Assembly (NCBI GenBank): GCA_007129775.1
Contig: SKUV01000107.1
Coordinates: 1-17,877 of the forward strand
Direction of reading: 5' to 3'
Source of the DNA: Paracoccaceae bacterium
Lineage (GTDB): Bacteria > Pseudomonadota > Alphaproteobacteria > Rhodobacterales > Rhodobacteraceae
Length of the DNA: 17,877 nucleotides
The position numbers were made by a program, and so were the translations under genes. The notes beneath the pieces were generated by a model. That model was not told the DNA's origin and did not search any database. It was given only the letters and a program-made list of their open reading frames with translations. This document shows, piece after piece, positions 7,540 through 15,279 of the stretch; positions within the stretch are counted from its first letter, which is position 1; every line of letters starts with the position of its first letter.

Positions 7540-8847
7540 TCAGCCGATCATGGAGGGTAGCCAAAGCACCAGATCGGGCATGGCGATCAGAAGCGCGATG
7601 GTCGCCGCATCTGCAATGAAGAACGGCCCCACGCCGCGGTAGACATCCTGAAGCGGGATGTCGGGCCGGGCCCCGTTCACGACAAAGCAGTTCAGCCCTA
7701 TCGGCGGCGTCACGAGGCACAGTTCCGCCATCTTGACCACGATGATCCCGAACCAGATCGGATCATAGCCAAGCGCCATGACCGCCGGAAACACTACGGG
7801 CAGGGTGAGGATGAGCAGCCCGATCGCATCGACGAAGGCACCGAGGATGAAGTACCCCGCCAGGATCGCCAGAAGGATGTAGATCCGCGGCACGTCGAGG
7901 CTGACGATGTAGCTGGCGACGGCATCGGGGATGCCGGCGAAGCCGAGGAAGCGCACGAAGAGCATCACCCCCCAGATCAGGGCGAAGATCATCACGGTGA
8001 GCTTTGCCGTCTCGAGGATCGCCTTGGACAGCCCGTCCCAGCGCATCCCGTTCATCAGGGCGAAGACGAAGACGACCAGCGCCCCGACTGCCCCGCCCTC
8101 GGTGGGCGTGGCCCAGCCGAAATAGATCGCGCTGAAGATGATGAAGACGACAGCCAGCACCGGAAAGGTGGCCGGCAGCGCACGAAAGCGCTCTTGCCAG
8201 GTGTAGCGCGTGGTGATCGCCCGGCCCAGTTCCGGGCGCCTGATGCACATCACCACGATCAGGGCGGCATAAAGCACCGCCGAGAGAAGCCCGGGAATGA
8301 GCCCTGCCAGCAGAAGCCGGCCGACCGATTCCTCGACGATGATCGCATAGATCACCAGCAACGCCGAGGGCGGGATCAGCGTGGCCAGCGTGCCGGCCGC
8401 GGCGATGACGCCCGCGGCAAGGCGGCGATCATAGCCGTTGGCCAGCATTTCGGGGATGGCCACGCGCGAGAACACCGCCGCGGTTGCCGTCGATGCCCCC
8501 GAGACGGCGGCGAAACCCGCCGAGGAAAACACGCTGGCCACGGCCAGCCCTCCAGGCATCCAGCCCACCCAGAGCCGCGCGGCCCGAAAGAGGCTTTTCG
8601 TGAACCCAGCATAGAAGGCCAGAAACCCGATCAGGATGAAGATCGGCAGGACCGATAGCGAATAGCTCACTGTCTGGGCATGGGGGATGGTCCCGGCCAG
8701 GCGGATGGCGGGCTCGTAGCCGAGGATGGCGATCAGCCCCATCAGGCCAACCCCGGCCGCCGCGAGATAGACGCGCACCCCAAGCACCACCAGCACAACG
8801 AGCAGGGTGCAGAAGATAACACCCGTCTGAAGGACATCACCCGTCAC
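7540..8847 (-). CDS. dctM: TRAP transporter large permease (DctM)
   Basis: This 435-residue membrane protein has about a dozen hydrophobic segments and the DctM signature GGLAVASVFSSAGFAAVSGA followed by STATAAVFSRVAIPEML (about residues 99-135). It forms the ion-coupled channel of a TRAP importer with DctQ. The start is a GTG at 8845-8847 that overlaps the dctQ stop as GTGA, a typical translational coupling; upstream codons in this frame are Arg-rich antisense-like sequence, so a longer N-terminus is unlikely. The length matches the family (about 425-435). TRAP systems usually import C4-dicarboxylates, sialic acid or other carboxylates using a sodium gradient. The gene ends the dctPQM operon. 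Confidence 0.93.
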   Translation of the reverse strand: MTGDVLQTGVIFCTLLVVLVVLGVRVYLAAAGVGLMGLIAILGYEPAIRLAGTIPHAQTVSYSLSVLPIFILIGFLAFYAGFTKSLFRAARLWVGWMPGGLAVASVFSSAGFAAVSGASTATAAVFSRVAIPEMLANGYDRRLAAGVIAAAGTLATLIPPSALLVIYAIIVEESVGRLLLAGLIPGLLSAVLYAALIVVMCIRRPELGRAITTRYTWQERFRALPATFPVLAVVFIIFSAIYFGWATPTEGGAVGALVVFVFALMNGMRWDGLSKAILETAKLTVMIFALIWGVMLFVRFLGFAGIPDAVASYIVSLDVPRIYILLAILAGYFILGAFVDAIGLLILTLPVVFPAVMALGYDPIWFGIIVVKMAELCLVTPPIGLNCFVVNGARPDIPLQDVYRGVGPFFIADAATIALLIAMPDLVLWLPSMIG

Positions 8848-9434
8848 GAGCGGTTCTCCGTTTCCGAGATGGCGACTTCGCCCGCGGCCATGTCCGCCGT
8901 GTTCACCGGAAGCGGCACGGCGATCGGCTCGGCGTCGCGAAAGATCGACAGTCGTAGAAAGCCCCATACCTGCACCAGCAGCCGCATCAGCAGCAGCCCG
9001 AGGGCAAGGACAACGAGAAGGCGGGTCGGCCATGTGGGCAGGCCGATACTCATCGTGCTGTCACCGATGCGGTAGGCGCGCATGAAATGCTGCCATGAGC
9101 CGGGGATCAGCAGGGCAACGACCGCGGTCGCAAACAAGGTGTTGAGCAACTCCACCCGCCAGACCGCCGCACGCGGCAGCGACTGCAGGAGCAGTTCCAT
9201 GCGGATATGGCCACCCGTGCGCTGGGTATAGGCCAGGCCCAGAAAGGCAAAGAATGCCGTTCCCTGCTCCACAACGTCCAGATAGCCCAATACGGAGGTG
9301 CCCAGCAGGTTGCGGGCGACGACCTGCGCGATCCCCAGCACCGCGAGCGCGAGGATGAAGACGCCGCCGAGCAGGTTCAGCGGCGTCTCCACGCGTGCCA
9401 GGGCGCGATCGGTCCGTGCGAGAAGACCGCTCAC
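8844..9434 (-). CDS. dctQ: TRAP transporter small permease (DctQ)
   Basis: The 196-residue protein has four hydrophobic segments, near residues 21-41, 55-72, 95-112 and 135-160, and the DctQ motifs GGHIRMELL (74-82) and GLPTWPTRLLVVLALG (131-146). It is the small membrane subunit that docks with DctM. The start is a GTG at 9432-9434 with GAGGGAAA upstream; an ATG at 9485 would add 17 residues, overlap dctP and lack a better ribosome site. It begins 10 bases after the dctP stop and overlaps dctM by four bases. The C-terminal 30 residues after the last membrane segment are acidic and not conserved in appearance. Confidence 0.9.
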   Translation of the reverse strand: MSGLLARTDRALARVETPLNLLGGVFILALAVLGIAQVVARNLLGTSVLGYLDVVEQGTAFFAFLGLAYTQRTGGHIRMELLLQSLPRAAVWRVELLNTLFATAVVALLIPGSWQHFMRAYRIGDSTMSIGLPTWPTRLLVVLALGLLLMRLLVQVWGFLRLSIFRDAEPIAVPLPVNTADMAAGEVAISETENRS

Positions 9435-9444
9435 GCCGTTTCCC

Positions 9445-10497
9445 TCAGTTTCCGCCGCGCGCGGCGGTCGACAGCACGAGGTCAAGCAGTTCGCCCCCGG
9501 GGCGGCCCGCTGCTTCGCTCTCCTCGACCCAGGCCTCCCAGATCGGCTCGCCGGCCGCGGCGCGGAATGCGTCCATCTCCTCGTCGGAGAAGCTGACCCG
9601 TGTCATGGCCTGCTCGAACAGTTCCAGCGCCTCGACGGTGCCGGCCTCGTTGGCCGCGATCAGGGCCTCATAGCCGATCGATTTCGCCTCCATCAGCAGA
9701 TCCTGATACTGCGGGGGCAAGGCGTCGAAGGCCCGCTTGTCGATGACGGTGGGGCAGTTCAGGGTGCCGGGGCTCATGTCGTCAGTGAACCATGTGCTCA
9801 CCTCATGCAGCCGGAAAGCCAGCGAGGAGGCCACAGGGAACATCGTCGCGTCGATGACACCCCCCATCGAGGTGTAGAGGTCGGTGGGCGGAACCGGGGT
9901 CGGGGTTGCGCCGATCTCGCTCATCGCGCTGCCCAGCCCGCCCAGGGCACGTACCCGCTTGCCGCGGAAATCCTCGAGGCTCTGCGGCGGGTTGCCCGCG
10001 CCGATCAGCTCGTATTGCGGGATTATCGCCGACATGTAGAGCATCGCGTTCCACTGCGCGAATTCCTCCGCAACCTGCGGATGGGAGAAGACTGCCTCAT
10101 GAACGGCCCTCGTAGTCTCGAGATCCGGCAGCGGCAGGAAGGGCAGGTCGAGCACCATCACGCTGGGATGCTTGGCCGGGTGATAGGACGAGCAGAACAT
10201 CGTCATGGGAAAGGCGCCAAGCTCGATCCCGTCGAGGTTTTCGCGCGGATTGGAAAGCTGGCCGCCATAGACGATGTCGATGGTGAAGTTGCCGCCCGTG
10301 CGGTCTGCGACATGCGCGGCAACCGCCTCGATACCCTCGGTGAAGGGGCGCCGGGTGCCCCAGGCCGAAAAGCGCCACGTCACCTCCGGGCCCTCGACCT
10401 GGGCACCCTGGGCCTGAACCTTGGCCGGCATCCCGGTCATCAGGCCAAGCGCGACGGCGGTCGCGGTGATGGCGGTGATCTTTCTCGATATATGCAT
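9445..10497 (-). CDS. dctP: TRAP transporter solute-binding protein (DctP)
   Basis: The 350-residue protein begins with a Sec signal peptide: Lys/Arg near the start, a hydrophobic stretch to about residue 23, and a probable cut after AKVQAQ near residue 30. The mature part has DctP features: EVTWRFSAWGTRRPF, the GKRVRALGGLGSAMSEIGA segment containing the Arg position that commonly binds the substrate carboxylate, and PPTDLYTSMGGVIDATMFP. It would capture an organic acid in the periplasm for DctQM. The ATG at 10497 has AGGGAGACGG upstream. It is first in the operon, behind a leader of over 240 bases. The substrate cannot be read from the sequence. Confidence 0.9.
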   Translation of the reverse strand: MHISRKITAITATAVALGLMTGMPAKVQAQGAQVEGPEVTWRFSAWGTRRPFTEGIEAVAAHVADRTGGNFTIDIVYGGQLSNPRENLDGIELGAFPMTMFCSSYHPAKHPSVMVLDLPFLPLPDLETTRAVHEAVFSHPQVAEEFAQWNAMLYMSAIIPQYELIGAGNPPQSLEDFRGKRVRALGGLGSAMSEIGATPTPVPPTDLYTSMGGVIDATMFPVASSLAFRLHEVSTWFTDDMSPGTLNCPTVIDKRAFDALPPQYQDLLMEAKSIGYEALIAANEAGTVEALELFEQAMTRVSFSDEEMDAFRAAAGEPIWEAWVEESEAAGRPGGELLDLVLSTAARGGN

Positions 10498-10746
10498 CGT
10501 CCGTCTCCCTGTGTGTTTTCTTTTCAGTTCCTGTCGCGCAGGCGAAATGGCGCCGGCGATATCCGGCCCCACGGGACAAACCCGAAGAGCGGAGCCGGAG
10601 CCGGAGCGGATGCGAAGCTGCAGCGCCTTTGCGCGGTGTGGGTGGTGCGCGCCGCAAGCAGGGCACCTCCCCGCTGGCCGGGAATCCGGGCGTGCGAAGG
10701 TGATACAGAAATCGACAGCCCGGCACCCATCAAACCAAACCTTTAA

Positions 10747-10774
10747 TTGCAGCATCCATGATACCTGTTATGAT
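10747..10774 (+). promoter_or_regulatory. Candidate promoter for the NTF2-like gene
   Basis: TTGCAG at 10747-10752, a 16-base spacer and TATGAT at 10769-10774 resemble a sigma-70 promoter. The -10 is good and the -35 is weak. It would start transcription about 150 bases before the NTF2-like gene. The surrounding DNA is clearly more AT-rich than its flanks. Confidence 0.4.
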
Positions 10775-10793
10775 CAAACCTGAACTGTGTAAA
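10765..10793 (-). promoter_or_regulatory. Candidate promoter for dctPQM
   Basis: On the minus strand TTTACA (10788-10793) and TAACAG (10765-10770) lie 17 bases apart. The -10 is poor. It overlaps the opposing promoter candidate, and ACCTG occurs twice as a direct repeat (10763-10767 and 10778-10782), which could be a regulator site shared by both directions. Confidence 0.35.
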
Positions 10794-10935
10794 GCTGTCG
10801 CGTCTGCGTGGCGCCGAACATGACGCGGCGCGGCAGCTTGTCACGACCGGGGCAGGGGCCTTTGGCACACGCGCTTGCCGGGCAGGGCGGCGCGGCGTGA
10901 CGGATGCAGGGCGGGAGCGAACGGGAGTGTGAAAG

Positions 10936-11337
10936 ATGGGCGACGATGCGGCGAACCGCCTTGCGGCGATGGTAGAGGCCTATTTCAGGGGAGTGGATGA
11001 GCGGGACATGAGCCTGATCCTCTCGGTGCTGAGCGGCGATTGCCAGTTCACCGTCGAGAGCCACGGCGATACCGTGACCGGCCATGACGGTCTGCGCGCC
11101 ATGTTCGGCCATATCTGGGAAAGCCCCGGAAGCGTCCGTCATCACGATTTCGTGCACACAGTCGATCTGGCCGCCGGGCGGATCGCCTCGCAATTCCAGG
11201 TGACCTATGCGCTGGCCGACGGGCGCATCGTCCGCAAGTCCAATTGCAACGTCTTCACCCTCGACGGAGACCGCTTTGCTCGCGTGCAGGTCTACATGGC
11301 CGGAGACAACCGCCTGAAACCTCCCCCCGCCCGCTGA
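10936..11337 (+). CDS. NTF2/SnoaL-like small protein
   Basis: The 133-residue protein has the NTF2-like cone fold pattern: an N-terminal helix with LAAMVEAYFRGVDERD, CQFTVESHGDTVTGHDGL (residues about 36-53), RAMFGHIWESPGSVRHHDF, and C-terminal beta strands ending DRFARVQVYMAGDNRL. Such proteins act as small isomerases, dehydratases, hydrolases or binding modules, often in catabolic clusters. The ATG follows GGGAGTGTGAAAG. It is divergent from dctPQM and may belong to the same pathway. No catalytic residue can be assigned with confidence, though several His residues (His46, His50, His60, His69, His70) sit near the expected pocket. Substrate unknown. Confidence 0.75.
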   Translation: MGDDAANRLAAMVEAYFRGVDERDMSLILSVLSGDCQFTVESHGDTVTGHDGLRAMFGHIWESPGSVRHHDFVHTVDLAAGRIASQFQVTYALADGRIVRKSNCNVFTLDGDRFARVQVYMAGDNRLKPPPAR

Positions 11338-12087
11338 TCCCGTTCGCGCGCCCGGAACGCGCGGCGCGGACGTTCCTGTCACCTGCCGCTCCGTCGCTGG
11401 CGCGCTGGGGCATTCGCGTGGCCCGAGGGCGGCGCTCGACCTCGCTCTGGCTGGGCGCCCCCCGGGCGGGGAGCGCTGCATTGCGCGGCAATTCCGGTGC
11501 GGGTCAACGTTATCATTCGCATCGGGTCGGAAATCCTTCCGCGGGGCTAGAAGCGGATCGCGGGGGGACGGAAATAGCCGGTGCTCTAGGCCGGCGCCAA
11601 CTCGGTAAAGCGCATCCTGAATGCGGCAGGCATCCACCCGAGCCCCGAGAAGCGCAAGAAGAAGCCTGACCTGCCATGGACCACCTTCGTCCGGGCGCAT
11701 ATGGAAAGCATGGTTGCTAGTGATTTCTTCACCAAGACCGCGCTCACTGCCCGTGGGGTGCCGACAGCCTATGTGCCGATCTTCATCCGTCTCGGCCGCC
11801 GCCGGGTGTATCTCAGTGCTCCGATCTGTGCCCCGGCCCCTGCACGGGGCACGCAACGCGCTGATGTGGTGCTCCCAGCAGGGGATCGAGCCGCGATTCC
11901 TCCGGCCGGGCGTGTCGCCCGCTTCTGTCGCTACTGCGCGCACGGCCGAGGCTATGCCGGTGCTACACGCAGGGCCCGGATAGGGCAGGGCAGGGATCGA
12001 GGGCACGCCAACAGTCGAGATGACGGTTCTGTGGCCGTCCCGTTCCGCGCCGCAACTGTCTGCCGCGGCCATCAGAACCGCATCAGA
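11338..12087. other. Intergenic region with mobile-element debris
   Basis: About 750 bases separate the NTF2-like gene from the 3' end of the GMC oxidoreductase gene. The first 240 bases are GC-rich with a CGCGCG self-complementary stretch right after the NTF2-like stop but no T-run. The middle holds the integrase remnant listed separately. The last 170 bases show no recognisable gene. No clear inverted terminal repeats were found around the remnant. Confidence 0.5.
11590..11910 (+). pseudogene. Integrase/transposase catalytic-domain remnant, frameshifted
   Basis: Reading from just after an in-frame stop at 11587-11589, the frame gives NSVKRILNAAGIHPSPEK, then PWTTFVRAHMESMVASDFF, then FIRLGRRRVYLS, the start of an rve/DDE-type integrase core domain (the first catalytic Asp is in the ASDFF segment). 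The match then continues one frame over with ARNALMWCSQQGIEPRFLRP (about 11849-11908), the next part of the same family. Between them the reading frame shifts and roughly 11 bases seem missing. The remaining core, including the second Asp and the Glu, is absent. It is an inactive fossil and marks past insertion between blocks A and B. Terminal repeats and target duplication are not visible. Confidence 0.65.
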
Positions 12088-13683
12088 TCAAGGCGCTGCG
12101 AGCAGAAGATCCGCGCACTTTTCGCCGATCATGATGGCGGGAGCGTTGGTATTGCCCGACACCAGTGTCGGCATGATCGACGCATCCGCCACCCGCAAGC
12201 CCGCGATCCCGTGCACGCGGAGTTGCGGATCCACGACCGCCAACGGGTCGATACCCATCTTGCAGGTGCCGACGGGGTGAAAGATGGAGCCGCCATGCTG
12301 GCGCGCGAATTCCAGAAGTTCGTCGTCGCTGCGCAGGTCCGCGCCGGGCATGCGTTCTTCGGCGACCAGCTGGGCCATCGAAGGTGCCGACAGAATCCGT
12401 CGGTTGAGGCGGATGGCCTCGACCGCCGTGCGGCGGTCCGCTTCGGCCGACAGGTAGTTGGCCACGATCCGGGGATGCGCCGCAGGGTCGGGCCGGTCGA
12501 TCCGGACATTGCCGCGGCTTTCGGGGCGAAGCTGGCAGACCGACGAGGTGAAGCCGGAGAAATCATGCAGGGATTTTCCGGGCTGGTCGGTGCTGAGCGT
12601 CATGAAGTGGATCTGGATATCGGGGTTCTCCAGTTCGGGGCGGGTTCGGGCAAAGACCCCGGCCTGTCCCGCGCTGATGGTCAAGGCCCCGCGGCGGTGC
12701 AACAGGTAATCGATCCCGATCCGGACCCGCCCCGCGATGGAGGCCATCTGATCGTTGAGCGTGATCGGCCGGGTGCATTGCATGACGCTGCGCACCTGAT
12801 AATGGTCCTGCAGGTTCTCGCCCACTCCGGGCAGGTCATGCAGCGGCTCTATCCCCGCGCCGCGCAATACCTCGGCCGGCCCTATGCCCGACAGCTGCAA
12901 TATCTGCGGCGAATTGATTGCACCTGCCGCGAGGATAACCTCGCGCGCGGCGCGGAACGAAACCGATCTGCCACCGATCTGCGCGGTCACTCCCGTCACG
13001 CGCTTGCCGTCGAGATCGAGCCGCTGCACCGATGCCTGCGTGATCAGGCGCAGGTTCGCCCGCCGCAGCGCAGGTTTCAGGAACGCCTTCGCAGCCGAGC
13101 ACCGCAGCCCGTTGCGTGTCGTCAACTGGTAATAGCCCGCGCCTTCCTGCCGCGCGCCGTTGAAATCGGGATTGGGCGGAATTCCGGATTCGGCGGCCGC
13201 GGCGATGAATGCCTCGCACAGCGGATGGCGGTCGACGAGATCCGAGACCGACAGCGGGCCCTCGGTGCCGTGATACTCGTCGGCGCCGCGGGCCTGTGCC
13301 TCGGAGCGTCGAAAGAGCGGCAACACGTCCGCAAAGCTCCAGCCCTCGTTTCCAAGCTGGCGCCAATGGTCGTAATCGGCCTGCTGCCCGCGAATGTAGA
13401 TCAGGCCGTTGATCGAACTCGACCCGCCGACGACCCGGCCGCGCGGCCAGGCGATCCGGCGGTGGCCCGCATGGGGTTCGGGTTCGGTCCGGTAACCCCA
13501 GCTCAGTGTCGGATGGAAGATCAGCTTGGCATAGCCCACGGGGATGTGGATCCACGGGTTGCGGTCCATCGGTCCCGCTTCGAGAACCAGCACCCGATGC
13601 CGGCCGCTCGCGCTCAGCCTGTCGGCGAGCACGCAGCCGGCGGAGCCTGCTCCGATGATGATGTAATCCCAGTCGGCCTGCAT
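12088..13683 (-). CDS. GMC-family oxidoreductase (choline dehydrogenase-like)
   Basis: The 531-residue flavoenzyme starts with an ADP-binding fold (YIIIGAGSAGCVLADRL, residues 7-23). It carries GMC signature 1, RGRVVGGSSSINGLIYIRG (81-99), and signature 2, GAINSPQILQLSGIG (254-268). The C-terminus has the catalytic His469 in HPVGTCKMG and the Asn-containing SGNTNAPAIMIGEK (509-522). Family members oxidise alcohols to aldehydes or ketones with FAD; choline, polyethylene glycol and sugar alcohols are examples. The ATG at 13683 is chosen because the FAD fold begins five residues later; longer starts run into the upstream permease gene. It starts 11 bases after the permease stop, so it is the last gene of the uptake operon and probably acts on the imported compound or a derivative. 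The annotation choline dehydrogenase would be too specific. Confidence 0.9.
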   Translation of the reverse strand: MQADWDYIIIGAGSAGCVLADRLSASGRHRVLVLEAGPMDRNPWIHIPVGYAKLIFHPTLSWGYRTEPEPHAGHRRIAWPRGRVVGGSSSINGLIYIRGQQADYDHWRQLGNEGWSFADVLPLFRRSEAQARGADEYHGTEGPLSVSDLVDRHPLCEAFIAAAAESGIPPNPDFNGARQEGAGYYQLTTRNGLRCSAAKAFLKPALRRANLRLITQASVQRLDLDGKRVTGVTAQIGGRSVSFRAAREVILAAGAINSPQILQLSGIGPAEVLRGAGIEPLHDLPGVGENLQDHYQVRSVMQCTRPITLNDQMASIAGRVRIGIDYLLHRRGALTISAGQAGVFARTRPELENPDIQIHFMTLSTDQPGKSLHDFSGFTSSVCQLRPESRGNVRIDRPDPAAHPRIVANYLSAEADRRTAVEAIRLNRRILSAPSMAQLVAEERMPGADLRSDDELLEFARQHGGSIFHPVGTCKMGIDPLAVVDPQLRVHGIAGLRVADASIMPTLVSGNTNAPAIMIGEKCADLLLAAP

Positions 13684-13694
13684 CCACCCGGCCC

Positions 13695-14495
13695 CTAGCG
13701 CCAGCGCTGCACGGCGCGTTCCAGCCGGCGCAGCGCGACATCGAAGCTCCAGCCAAGGGCGCCGATCAGCACCATCGCGCCGATGGTCGTGGAGGCCTGA
13801 AGCGTCTGCTGTCCCACCAATATCAGATAGCCCAGCCCGGCGCGGGTGCCGGTGCCGGCGACGATTTCGGCAGCGATGAGCGCCATCCAGCCCGTTGCCA
13901 CACCGATGCGCAAACCACCGATGAGCACCGGGATGGACGAGGGGATGCCCACCTCCAAGATGATGGTCATGGGCTTCGCCCCGAGCGTCCGGGCCGCCGC
14001 CATCAGGGTCGGGTCCACAGCGCGCATCGCCCCATAGGCGGAAATCAGGATCGGCGGCAGCGTGGAAATGAAGATCACGAAGGCCTGCGCGCCGAAATTC
14101 GCCCCGAACCAAAGGATCGCGAAGGGCGCCCAGGCGATGGGCGGGATGTAGCGCACGAGTTCGAAAAGCGGGGTCAACGCCCAGTCGAGCAGGCGGAAAT
14201 ACCCCATCACGAACCCCAGCGGCACGCCCAGCGCCACGGCCATCGCAAAGCCGCCGACGAAACGCTGGAACGAGGCCCACACATGCACATGCAAAGGCCC
14301 TTCGCCCACGGGATGCGTGGCCAGGCGCACCAGCCGCGCCACCACGTCACCGGGCATCGGCAGAAAATCGGGGTTGATGCGGAAAACCACGATCAGCCCC
14401 CACCAGAACGCGATCCAGAAGGCCAGGACGACGATCACCCAGCCGGTGCTTGCCGCGCCCGCCAGCCTGCCCTGCGTCGTGCCGCGCTCATACAT
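13695..14495 (-). CDS. ABC transporter permease, SsuC/TauC type (second of two)
   Basis: This 266-residue permease has about six hydrophobic segments (first near residues 19-38) and the ATPase-contact EAA loop AAARTLGAKPMTIILEVGIP (166-185). PPIAWAPFAILWFG (118-131) is typical of the nitrate/sulfonate/taurine family. The ATG at 14495 is chosen because GGAG lies nine bases upstream, and the start overlaps the stop of the other permease as ATGTATGA; an ATG at 14513 would overlap further. It is followed after 11 bases by the GMC gene. It probably pairs with the other permease as a heterodimer. The substrate class of this family (sulfonates, nitrate, pyrimidine precursors, aromatics) is broad. 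Confidence 0.9.
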   Translation of the reverse strand: MYERGTTQGRLAGAASTGWVIVVLAFWIAFWWGLIVVFRINPDFLPMPGDVVARLVRLATHPVGEGPLHVHVWASFQRFVGGFAMAVALGVPLGFVMGYFRLLDWALTPLFELVRYIPPIAWAPFAILWFGANFGAQAFVIFISTLPPILISAYGAMRAVDPTLMAAARTLGAKPMTIILEVGIPSSIPVLIGGLRIGVATGWMALIAAEIVAGTGTRAGLGYLILVGQQTLQASTTIGAMVLIGALGWSFDVALRRLERAVQRWR

Positions 14496-15276
14496 CGCGT
14501 GAATCTCCTGCATTCCAGCGCAGCACACGCCGTTCGACCAGCAGGAAGGCGACATTCATCAGCGCGCCGATGGCGGCGATGATAAGCATGCCGCCGGCCA
14601 TGATCTCGGCCTCGAAATTGCGGTATCCGCTCATGATCAGAAATCCGAAGCCACGCTCGGCCACCACCAGTTCGGCCGCGACGATGGTGGCCCATGCCAC
14701 GCCGACCGAAATGCGCATACCCGTGAAGATGACCGGCGCCGCCGCCGGCAGGACCACCTCGGTCAGCAGCACCCGCTGATTTGCCCCGAGCGTCCGCGCG
14801 GCGGCGATGACGTTCTGTGGCACCTCGCGCACGCCGACATAGGAGTTCACCAGCACCGGCACCAGCGCGGCGACGAACACGATGAAGGTCCGGCCCGACA
14901 GCCCGATACCGAACCACAGGATGGCCAGCGGAATCCACGCCGGCGGGGGGATCGGGCGCAATACGGCGACCAGCGGGCCGAAAAGCCGGTCCACAAGGGG
15001 AAACCACGCCATCGCAACGCCGAGCGGAATACCGATCACCAGCGCCAGCGCGAAGCCCGACAGCATCACCGACATGCTGGCAATCAGATGGTCGAGCAGC
15101 GTGCTGCCCATATACCCGCGCGACACACGGGCAAGCCCGCCCAGCACATCGCCCGGCGAGGGCAGCACGAAGGGGCTGACCAGCCGAAGCGCATCGGTCG
15201 CGGCCCACCACGCCAGCGCAAAGAGCACGAGCGCGGTGCAGGGCACCACAAGCCGAAGGATCTTCGTAGCGGTCAT
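14488..15276 (-). CDS. ABC transporter permease, SsuC/TauC type (first of two)
   Basis: The 262-residue membrane protein has about six hydrophobic segments and an EAA loop AAARTLGANQRVLLTEVVLP (158-177). PIPPPAWIPLAILWFGIG (108-125) is the matching family signature. It starts three bases after the ATPase stop and overlaps the next permease by eight bases, so the genes are translationally coupled. It is clearly related to the neighbouring permease but well diverged (for example, the EAA loops share only the core), which suggests an ancient duplication and a heterodimeric channel rather than the homodimer of classical SsuABC. Confidence 0.9.
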   Translation of the reverse strand: MTATKILRLVVPCTALVLFALAWWAATDALRLVSPFVLPSPGDVLGGLARVSRGYMGSTLLDHLIASMSVMLSGFALALVIGIPLGVAMAWFPLVDRLFGPLVAVLRPIPPPAWIPLAILWFGIGLSGRTFIVFVAALVPVLVNSYVGVREVPQNVIAAARTLGANQRVLLTEVVLPAAAPVIFTGMRISVGVAWATIVAAELVVAERGFGFLIMSGYRNFEAEIMAGGMLIIAAIGALMNVAFLLVERRVLRWNAGDSRDV

Positions 15277-15279
15277 GTC

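Larger units (their letters stand above)
10498..10935. other. Divergent intergenic region between dctP and the NTF2-like gene
   Basis: The 438 bases hold the probable back-to-back promoters (listed separately, 10747-10793) and about 250 bases of GC-rich leader toward dctP. No further gene is readable in the leader, and I see no recognisable riboswitch. Confidence 0.5.

Noticed and set aside
3648..10497. Direct assignment as a tcuABC tricarballylate locus
   Set aside because: There is a TcuA-type flavoprotein but no TcuB iron-sulfur/heme protein or TcuC-type carrier, and extra enzymes are present; only a loose analogy is justified.
9298..10746. Plus-strand open frame opposite dctP
   Set aside because: No family features, and it mirrors a well-supported solute-binding protein.
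11701..13698. Very long plus-strand open frame across the integrase remnant and opposite the GMC gene
   Set aside because: Only the first 40 or so codons resemble a protein (the integrase remnant); the rest is the antisense of the GMC gene.
13684..14280. Extended N-terminus of the GMC oxidoreductase, giving a 730-residue product
   Set aside because: The extension overlaps most of the permease gene in another frame and is Arg-rich; the FAD fold starts right after the ATG at 13683.
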